From NCBI GenBank assembly GCA_016795425.1, contig JAEUHG010000093.1, positions 1 to 41,178 on the forward strand: a stretch of 41,178 nt of DNA, written 5' to 3'. Shown here piece after piece: positions 7,592-14,411 of the stretch (its first letter is position 1; the number at the start of each line of letters is the position of its first letter). Below the pieces are notes generated by a model, which was given only the letters and a program-made list of their open reading frames with translations, was not told where the DNA came from and did not search any database. The stretch is from Verrucomicrobiales bacterium. Lineage in GTDB: Bacteria; Verrucomicrobiota; Verrucomicrobiia; Limisphaerales; CAIMTB01. The translations under genes were made by a program, and so were the position numbers.

Positions 7592-9990
7592 CGACTCGTC
7601 TCTTCACTCTCGTTCTCGGGGTTCTGCTCGGTGCGCCTGCGTCCACCTTGGCCGCCGCCAAGAACCAGCCGTTGACGATCCCCGACTTCACCCGAGGCGA
7701 TGCCATTCCCGGGGGCGCGAAGCACGATTGGAATCTGGGTCCCACGGGGCTGCGTGGTTGGATGTTCTGCGATAAGATGGTGACCACCGATGCGCGGCAG
7801 ATTTCCGTCACGCAAGTGGAGAAGGGTTCTCCGGCTGACGGTGTTTTTCTTGTCGGGGACGTCCTCCTTGGAGTCGGTGGCAAGTCGTTCTCCCACGATC
7901 CGCGCACTGAGTTTGGCAGGGCAATCACCGCCGCTGAATCGGAGGCGGGCGGAGGAAGACTCACGCTGACCCGCTGGCGGGCAGGCAAGACGGAGGAGGT
8001 CGTCGTCCAACTTCCGGTGCTTGGCCGCTACGGCGCCACCGCGCCCTACGATTGCCCGAAGTCCAAACGCATCCTCGAAGAGGGGTGCAGGGTGCTGGCG
8101 AGAAAGGTCGCCAAGTCTCCGTCTCAAGACGATCCGATCGTGCGCTCCCTCAATGCGCTCGCCCTGCTGGCGAGCGGCGATCCCGCGTATCTCCCGCTGG
8201 TTAAGAAGGAAGCGGAGTGGGCGGCGGGTTACTCATCCCGCTCCATGCAGACCTGGCACTACGGCTACGTCATGATCCTGCTCTCCGAGTATGTTCTGGC
8301 GACCGGCGACGCGTCGGTCATGCCCGGCCTGCGACGCCTCGCGCTCGAGGCCGCCAAGGGTCAGAGCGCGGTCGGTTCCTGGGGTCACGGATTTGCGCGA
8401 CCCGACGGCCGCCTTGGCGGCTACGGGATGATGAATTCTCCGGGAGTGCCGCTGACCATTTCCCTGGTGCTGGCGCGCGAGGCCGGCGTGAACGATCCGG
8501 ACTTGGTCCGAGCCATCGAACTCAGCACCCGTCTGTTGCGCTTCTACATTGGCAAAGGGGCGATTCCCTATGGCGACCATCATCCCTGGATTGAGACCCA
8601 CGAAGACAACGGCAAGTGCGGGATGACCGCGGTCCTGTTCAACCTGCTCGGCGAAAAGAACGGCGCGGAGTTCTTTTCGCGCATGAGCGTCGCCTCCCAC
8701 GGGCCCGAGCGCGACACCGGGCACACCGGCAATTTCTTCAACATCCTATGGGCGATGCCCGGCGTCGCCCAGGCGGGACCGCACGCGACGGGGGCGTGGA
8801 TGCAGGAGTTCGGCGCCTGGTATTTCGATCTCGCGCGGCGCTGGGACGGCACGTTCACCCATCAGGGTCCGCCCGAGCCGGACCAGGACAGCTACGAGGG
8901 ATGGGACAGCACCGGCGGCTACCTGCTCGCTTACGCAATGCCGCTGAAGAAGCTCTTTTTGACCGGCAAACGCCCGGGGGTTACCTCGCCCTTGGACACT
9001 GCTGCGGTGCACGCACTCCTCCAGGATGGCCGTGGCTGGGATAACAAGGACCGCTACAGCACCTATGACAAACTCACCGAGGAACAGCTGTTGGAGCGTC
9101 TCGGCAGTTGGTCGCCGGTGGTTCGCGAACGGGCGGCGATGGCACTAGGCCGGCGCAAAGAAGTGTCCGTTTCGCCCTTGGTGAACTTGCTGGAGTCGCC
9201 CGCGCTGTATTCCCGTTACGGTGCCTGCCAGGCCCTGACCGCCGTGCGCGGGCGGGGAGCACCGGCCATCGAACCGCTGCGCAAAGCGCTGTCGGACCAG
9301 GATCTCTGGCTACGCATCAAGGCGGCTGAGGCGCTTGCGGCCATCGGCGCCCCCGCCATGCCGGTGGTTCCCCAGCTTCTCAAGCTGCTGGCGCAGGTGG
9401 ATCCGCAGGTGGATCCCCGCGGCATGCAGCAACGCTATCTGTCCTTCGCCCTTTTTGATGGGGGCGGGATGCTGAATCGGTCGCTCGAGGGCGTGGATCG
9501 GGAGGCGCTTTACGAGGCCGTGAGGGCCGGGTTGAAGAACCAGGACGGTCGCGCCCGCGGCAGCATCGGATCCGTCTATAGGAATCTGTCCGCCGAAGAC
9601 ATCAAGCCTCTGCTGCCCGCCATCTATCAGGCGATCATGGAACCTTCTCCAAGTGGAGAAATGTTCGCCGATTCCATCCGCGTCGAGGGACTGCGCCTCC
9701 TCGCCAAACATCGGATCGCGGAGGGCATCAGCGCCTGCGTCAAATACACACGCGATCAGAATCCCTGGTCGAGCGAGCATCGGACCCCTGAGCTGATGGA
9801 GATCCTCCTCAGCTACGGCACCCACGCCAAGTTGGTCATCCCGGACCTGACCAGGATCGCCAATTACTTTGAAAAGGACGAAAAGGACTTTCCCGAAGAG
9901 CTCATGCTTCGGAAGGCCAAATGCGTCCGCGAAACGATCCGTGCCATCGAGGCCTCGACGGACACCCCGGAACTCAGCCGCCTCCCGTAG
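7588..9990 (+). CDS. Exported PDZ/HEAT protein resembling DUF6288
   Basis: The 800-aa protein has a signal peptide (LFTLVLGVLLGAPASTLAAA). A PDZ-like region lies at about 45-150 (GPTGLRGWMF, VEKGSPADGVFLVGDVLLGV). A long alpha-helical middle domain (about 160-480) carries repeated W/G/Y-rich helices such as GSWGHGFARPDGRLGGYGMMN and GNFFNILWAMPG, reminiscent of alpha/alpha-toroid enzymes. HEAT-like repeats follow from about 500 to 620, and a helical tail ends the protein. It fits the Verrucomicrobia/Planctomycetes family annotated as DUF6288. The start overlaps the previous stop (ATGA, 7588-7591). Activity is unknown; a periplasmic glycan- or protein-handling role is a guess. Confidence 0.82.
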   Translation: MTTRLFTLVLGVLLGAPASTLAAAKNQPLTIPDFTRGDAIPGGAKHDWNLGPTGLRGWMFCDKMVTTDARQISVTQVEKGSPADGVFLVGDVLLGVGGKSFSHDPRTEFGRAITAAESEAGGGRLTLTRWRAGKTEEVVVQLPVLGRYGATAPYDCPKSKRILEEGCRVLARKVAKSPSQDDPIVRSLNALALLASGDPAYLPLVKKEAEWAAGYSSRSMQTWHYGYVMILLSEYVLATGDASVMPGLRRLALEAAKGQSAVGSWGHGFARPDGRLGGYGMMNSPGVPLTISLVLAREAGVNDPDLVRAIELSTRLLRFYIGKGAIPYGDHHPWIETHEDNGKCGMTAVLFNLLGEKNGAEFFSRMSVASHGPERDTGHTGNFFNILWAMPGVAQAGPHATGAWMQEFGAWYFDLARRWDGTFTHQGPPEPDQDSYEGWDSTGGYLLAYAMPLKKLFLTGKRPGVTSPLDTAAVHALLQDGRGWDNKDRYSTYDKLTEEQLLERLGSWSPVVRERAAMALGRRKEVSVSPLVNLLESPALYSRYGACQALTAVRGRGAPAIEPLRKALSDQDLWLRIKAAEALAAIGAPAMPVVPQLLKLLAQVDPQVDPRGMQQRYLSFALFDGGGMLNRSLEGVDREALYEAVRAGLKNQDGRARGSIGSVYRNLSAEDIKPLLPAIYQAIMEPSPSGEMFADSIRVEGLRLLAKHRIAEGISACVKYTRDQNPWSSEHRTPELMEILLSYGTHAKLVIPDLTRIANYFEKDEKDFPEELMLRKAKCVRETIRAIEASTDTPELSRLP

Positions 9991-10026
9991 CGTGAAAGAC
10001 GCAGTCTCTTCGATCGCCGGACTTCT

Positions 10027-10106
10027 GTTGGTCGAGGGAGACCACTGAACCCCACCCGCATGCTGGTAAGCATATTCAACGATGTGGTCGGCCCGGTCAT
10101 GCGGGG
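10027..10106 (+). repeat. Dispersed repeat, module L, copy 2 (leader and first codons of sdaA)
   Basis: This is the partner of 3795-3874 (68 of 80 identical). It begins 37 nt after the stop of the gene at 7588-9990 and runs through sdaA codon 16. Within it CCCGCATG (10055-10062, containing the start codon) and CATGCGGG (10098-10105) form an 8-bp inverted repeat. The first copy has CCCGCATG and CGTGCGGG, which still pair in RNA through a G-U wobble. Confidence 0.8.
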
Positions 10107-11664
10107 TCCATCGAGCTCGCATTGCGCCGCCGCTCTGCGCATCGGGCGATTGGCCCGCGACCTCATGGACGGCCAGTTCGGCGATTTGCTGGTCGAGTTC
10201 GACCGCAACGGCTCGCTACCCACCACCCACGAATCCCAGGGGTCGGACATGGGGTTGTTTGGAGGGTTGCTGGGCTGGGACGCCGATGACGAACGATTGC
10301 CCGGTTCGTTGCCGACCCTGCGCGAGCGGGGCGTGAAGATCCGCATTGAGACAGTGGATGCCGGCGATCCGCATCCGAACACCTATCGCCTCACGTTGCG
10401 TCATGCGGAGGAGCAGCACTTCGTGCGCGCCATTTCCACCGGCGGCGGCATGATGGAAGTGGTTGACGTGGATACGTTCAAGGTCTCCATGGCTGGGGAC
10501 TGCTTCGAAACCCTGCTCTGGGTGCGCGGCGAGGGGCGCAAGCTGGCACGTGATCTCGCGACCCTGGTATCGGCCGACGCCATCCTGGTACATGAAGCCG
10601 GGGGCGAACAACTGGTGGAGGTGAAGGCGGGTGAGTTCGTAAGCGAACAGACGATCGCCAGACTGAACGAGGCCTTCGCAATTCACGCGGTCAGGCGCCT
10701 GGCGCCGGTGCTGCCGGTGCTCTCGCGCAAGGACACGAGCGTGCCGTTCATGACCTGCGCGGAGATGCTGGCTTACGACGCGGGCCGGAACCTTCCGCTG
10801 TGGAAGCTGGCGGTGGACTACGAAAGGGCTCGCGGCGGCCTGACCGAGGCAGAGGTCATCGCCAAAATGGTGGACATCGTGCGCATTCTGCGCCGCTCCA
10901 TTGCCCAGGGCATCACGGGCACCCATTACGACGACCGGGTGCTCGGCCATCAAAGCGGGCGGTTCAACGACCTGATGCATGCCGGGCGGCTCCTGGACGG
11001 CGGCGCTTTGAACCGCATCATCCTCTATGTCACGGCGCTCATGGAAGTGAAGAGCGCGATGGGTGTCATCGTGGCGGCGCCGACGGCGGGGGCATGCGCA
11101 GCGTTGCCCGGGGCGGTATTGGCGATTGCGGAGGAGAGGGGACTGGGTGAGGAGGAGTTGGCGAAGGCGATGCTGGCCGGCGGCATCATCGGCGTCTTCA
11201 TCGCCACGCGATGGACATTCGCGGCGGAAGTCGGCGGCTGCCAGGCGGAGGGCGGTTCGGCGGCGTGCATGGCGGCGGCGGCGCTGGTGGACCTGGCCGG
11301 CGGAACGCTGGGGCAGTCCGTCGCGGCCGCGTCCATGGCGTTTCAGAGCATGCTCGGGCTGATCTGCGATCCCATTGCCAATCGCGTGGAGGCACCCTGC
11401 CTAGGCAAGAACGTGATGGCAGCCAGCAACGCACTGGCCTGCGCCAACATGGCATTGGCGGGCTACGACCCGGTCATCCCGCTGGACGAGGTCATCGAGA
11501 CCGCCAAACGGGTCGCCGGCCAGATGCCGCGCGAACTGCGCTGCACCGCGTTGGGCGGGCTGTCGATCACGCCGACATCACAGGCCATTGAATTGAGGTT
11601 GGCAGAAAGGAAAACCGCTGCGTGCGGGGATTGCTCCTGCCGGCGGCCCACCACTTCCGGATAG
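10060..11664 (+). CDS. sdaA: L-serine ammonia-lyase, iron-sulfur dependent, single chain
   Basis: This 534-aa enzyme converts L-serine to pyruvate and ammonia. It joins in one chain the beta domain (GPSSSH at 16-21, HPNT at 105-108) and the alpha catalytic domain (TAGACAALPG at 342-351). The [4Fe-4S] ligands appear as Cys394 (VGGCQAEGG), Cys436 (GLICDPIA) and Cys447 (EAPCLGKN). The usual GPSSSHT is GPSSSHC here. No Shine-Dalgarno sequence lies at a normal distance before the ATG at 10060; the nearest purine run (GAGGGAG, 10034-10040) is 19 nt away, and the start codon is in a potential hairpin. The tail is unusual (ACGDCSCRRP). The gene sits between repeat modules L and R. Confidence 0.96.
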   Translation: MLVSIFNDVVGPVMRGPSSSHCAAALRIGRLARDLMDGQFGDLLVEFDRNGSLPTTHESQGSDMGLFGGLLGWDADDERLPGSLPTLRERGVKIRIETVDAGDPHPNTYRLTLRHAEEQHFVRAISTGGGMMEVVDVDTFKVSMAGDCFETLLWVRGEGRKLARDLATLVSADAILVHEAGGEQLVEVKAGEFVSEQTIARLNEAFAIHAVRRLAPVLPVLSRKDTSVPFMTCAEMLAYDAGRNLPLWKLAVDYERARGGLTEAEVIAKMVDIVRILRRSIAQGITGTHYDDRVLGHQSGRFNDLMHAGRLLDGGALNRIILYVTALMEVKSAMGVIVAAPTAGACAALPGAVLAIAEERGLGEEELAKAMLAGGIIGVFIATRWTFAAEVGGCQAEGGSAACMAAAALVDLAGGTLGQSVAAASMAFQSMLGLICDPIANRVEAPCLGKNVMAASNALACANMALAGYDPVIPLDEVIETAKRVAGQMPRELRCTALGGLSITPTSQAIELRLAERKTAACGDCSCRRPTTSG

Positions 11665-11709
11665 CCGCTGTGATCCATGCGACACTACCGCATTCCATCC
11701 TCCGCCACG

Positions 11710-11763
11710 CGATTCCATGTAAGCATTGAGACCGGGAGATCCTTCATCCGCTTCAAACAACCT
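11710..11763 (+). repeat. Dispersed repeat, module R, copy 2
   Basis: This is the partner of 3915-3968 (42 of 54 identical). It begins 45 nt after the sdaA stop and ends 4 nt before the ATG of the next gene, so it forms the whole proximal leader of the Gfo/Idh/MocA gene. The gap between sdaA and that gene (11665-11767) is nearly all repeat. Confidence 0.72.
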
Positions 11764-11767
11764 GACC

Positions 11768-13081
11768 ATGAATACCACCCAGCACTCCGTTCCTGCGCTG
11801 CATTCCGCGTCCCTTGACCGGCGTCAGTTCCTGCGAACCGCCGGCCAGGGCGCCTCCGTCCTGACGGCCGCCTCCGTCTTCGCGCCAGCGGTCCTGTCAG
11901 CGCCTGCCCCTGCGCGGGTCCTGGGAGTGGGCTGCATTGGTGTCGGGACCCGTGGAGGCGACCTGCTGAACTCGGTGGTGCATGTGCCCGACGTGAAGGT
12001 GGTGGCAGTCAGCGATGTCTATCAGCCGCATCGCCAGAAAGGCATCGAGCTCAGTCGGAATCCCGACGCCAAGAGTTACGTGGACTATCGCGAGCTGCTG
12101 GCGGACCCCAGAGTGGATGCGGTCGTCATCGGCACCCCGGATCACTGGCATTGCCAGATGGTGCTGGACGCCGTCCAGGCCGGCAAAGACATCTACTGCG
12201 AGAAGGGGTTCTCGAAGACCTTGGAGGAAGCCAAGCGAATGCGCGACGCGCTCAAGCAGAGCAAGGTGGTGTTTCAGCTGGGACACCAGGCGCGCCAGGC
12301 CACCTGCGCCCTGCAGGCGAAGGAACTGATCGCGAAGGGCATCCTCGGCCCAATCACCCTGGTTCGCACCGGTCGCTTCAAGTCCACGCATCCGGAGCGC
12401 CCCAATTGGCGCTGGTACGGCTACTATGATCGGTGGGATCGGCCGGACCCGGAACAGGTTCGCAAGGACGTGGACTGGGATCGCTGGCTGGGCCCGGCGC
12501 CGAAGATCCCGTGGAACGAGCGGCACTTCTGGCATTGGCGCTGTTACTACGCCTACGGGACTGGCTACGCCGGTGATCTGCTGTCGCACGAAATGGATTT
12601 CGTCCAGTATCTGCTGGGACACGGAATTCCTGACACGTGCGTGAGTTCCGGTCGGATTGCGCTCCTTCGTGACGACCGGGAGGTGCCGGACACCTGGGGG
12701 GCGACCTACGAGTTCGAGAAACTGGGGCGGACGGTCACCTTCGAGGGGAGTATGAACGCTACCGACCGTCAGCCGGTGACCCTTTGCGGGCGCGACGCGA
12801 CCCTGCGATTCGACGCCATCGCGCATGATGTGAGCACATTTGAGGTCGTCCCTGCGGGTCACAACCAGCACGCTGCGTTGCCTGAAGGTTACCAGCGTGG
12901 CCAGACACCCCCGCAGCCCAACCACATCGTGGATTGGGTGAACTGCATCCGTAGCCGTGGCACGCCGAAGTGTTCGACCGATGAGGCGTTCATAGAGACA
13001 GCCACGTTTCTCATGTCGCTGAAGGCCCAGCAGGAACGACGCATGGTGCGCTGGGACCCGGTGCGGGAGGACATTGTCTAG
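11768..13081 (+). CDS. Tat-exported Gfo/Idh/MocA-family oxidoreductase
   Basis: The 437-aa protein begins with a twin-arginine signal (DRRQFLRTAGQGASVL, residues about 17-32). A Rossmann domain follows with GVGCIGVGTRGGDLL, then a C-terminal alpha/beta domain (YAYGTGYAGDLLSHEMDF). Members oxidise or reduce sugars, inositols or their glycosides with a tightly bound NAD(P). The usual EKP catalytic signature reads EKG here (YCEKGFSKT): the Lys is kept and the Pro lost. The ATG at 11768 is chosen over an upstream in-frame start because it places the Tat motif near the N-terminus. The esterase gene follows closely, suggesting joint action on a carbohydrate outside the cytoplasm. Confidence 0.93.
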   Translation: MNTTQHSVPALHSASLDRRQFLRTAGQGASVLTAASVFAPAVLSAPAPARVLGVGCIGVGTRGGDLLNSVVHVPDVKVVAVSDVYQPHRQKGIELSRNPDAKSYVDYRELLADPRVDAVVIGTPDHWHCQMVLDAVQAGKDIYCEKGFSKTLEEAKRMRDALKQSKVVFQLGHQARQATCALQAKELIAKGILGPITLVRTGRFKSTHPERPNWRWYGYYDRWDRPDPEQVRKDVDWDRWLGPAPKIPWNERHFWHWRCYYAYGTGYAGDLLSHEMDFVQYLLGHGIPDTCVSSGRIALLRDDREVPDTWGATYEFEKLGRTVTFEGSMNATDRQPVTLCGRDATLRFDAIAHDVSTFEVVPAGHNQHAALPEGYQRGQTPPQPNHIVDWVNCIRSRGTPKCSTDEAFIETATFLMSLKAQQERRMVRWDPVREDIV

Positions 13082-13106
13082 CCTTGGGCAAGAATTGAAA
13101 CAGATC

Positions 13107-14378
13107 ATGAAAGCGCGAAAAGGAATCGCCAGGAGCCTTGGGATCGCAGTGGCGGCCGGCTTGTTGTGGGTGGCCGGCAGCGAGGCGGCCACCAAGCCGC
13201 TGAAGGTCTTCATCCTCGCCGGCCAATCCAACATGGAGGGCCCGGCCCGGATCGACACCTTCGACTACCTCGGCGATGACCCGGCCACGGCCCCGCTGCT
13301 GAAGATCATGCGGGGTTCGGACGGAAAGCCGGCCGTTTGCGAGGGTGCGTGGATTTCGTATCTGACCGGTGCCGACGAGGAGAACTTCGAACTCACCGGC
13401 AGGCTAACGGCAGGGTTTGGTTCGATGTGGGGGCTGGACGCCAGCAAGCCGGGCGACAAGATCGGCCCCGAGTTCACCTTCGGTCTCACGATGGACGCTG
13501 CGCTGGCGGAGCCAGTGCTCATCATCAAGGCGGCGTGGGGCGGCAAGAGCCTGCACACGGATTTCCGGCCGCCCAGCGCGGGGCCCTACGTGCTCAACGA
13601 GTTTCAGAAGAAGCTGTATTATGGTCCCAAGGGACACGGGGTTCCCGAGGACATGGACCAATGGCTGGCGGAGAAGAAGCGGGACACGGGGCGCTACTAC
13701 CGGCTCATGATAGAGCATGTCAAAAGGGTGCTCGTCGATCCAAAGCGCGTGGTGCCTGGCTACCACCCGGCGCAGGGCTATGAACTGGCCGGATTCGTTT
13801 GGCTGCAGGGGTGGAACGACATGGTCGATGGACATGTTTATCCAGCCCACGGCAAGTCCGGCCAGTTCGATGGTTACAGCGCGTTGCTGGCGCAGTTCAT
13901 CCGTGACGTGCGTCAGGACTTGGGCGCGCCGGGGATGCCGTTCGTCATTGGCGTGATGGGCGTCGGCGGCGAGGCGCCGGGCGCGGAAACCGTGGAGTTT
14001 CGCAAAGCCATGGCGGCGCCGGCGGTCATGCCCGAGTTCAAGGGCAATGTCGTGGCCGTGCCGACCGCGCCCTATTGGTCGGAGGAACTGGGTGCCATCG
14101 ACAAGAAACGGGAGCAGGTAAGCCAGATGCGCTGGTATCTGGACGTGAAACACAAGGAATACGCTAATGCCGATGGGAAGATGACCGAGGAGCAAAAGCG
14201 GGAGTTCGTGGAAAAATTCGAGGCCGACCTCATCACGCCCGCCGAGGCTGTGCTCTGGAAACGCGGCGCCTCCAACGCCGGCTACCACTACCTTGGCTGT
14301 GCCAAGACCTTCGCACTTATGGGACAAGCCTTCGCCCGGGCGACGCTCCACATGATGAAGGAACGGCAGGGCCCGTGA
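13107..14378 (+). CDS. Exported SGNH/sialate O-acetylesterase-like carbohydrate esterase
   Basis: The 423-aa product has a signal peptide (residues about 3-28, ending AGSEAATK) and the block I motif FILAGQSNMEG, whose Ser is the expected nucleophile. AAWGGKSL and GFVWLQGWND correspond to later blocks, and ASNAGYHYLGCAKTF near the C-terminus supplies the probable catalytic His. This matches the PF03629 (DUF303) group, which removes acetyl groups from sugars. The ATG at 13107 is used because it starts the signal peptide directly; it lies 25 nt after the Gfo/Idh/MocA stop. The gene converges on the M1 peptidase gene with 33 nt between them. Confidence 0.88.
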   Translation: MKARKGIARSLGIAVAAGLLWVAGSEAATKPLKVFILAGQSNMEGPARIDTFDYLGDDPATAPLLKIMRGSDGKPAVCEGAWISYLTGADEENFELTGRLTAGFGSMWGLDASKPGDKIGPEFTFGLTMDAALAEPVLIIKAAWGGKSLHTDFRPPSAGPYVLNEFQKKLYYGPKGHGVPEDMDQWLAEKKRDTGRYYRLMIEHVKRVLVDPKRVVPGYHPAQGYELAGFVWLQGWNDMVDGHVYPAHGKSGQFDGYSALLAQFIRDVRQDLGAPGMPFVIGVMGVGGEAPGAETVEFRKAMAAPAVMPEFKGNVVAVPTAPYWSEELGAIDKKREQVSQMRWYLDVKHKEYANADGKMTEEQKREFVEKFEADLITPAEAVLWKRGASNAGYHYLGCAKTFALMGQAFARATLHMMKERQGP

Positions 14379-14411
14379 TTGAAAGTCACCCACAGGCCCG
14401 ATCCTGAGACG

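Noticed and set aside
14379..14411. Possible bidirectional terminator between convergent genes
   Set aside because: Only 4-5 bp weak stems are visible and there is no T-run.
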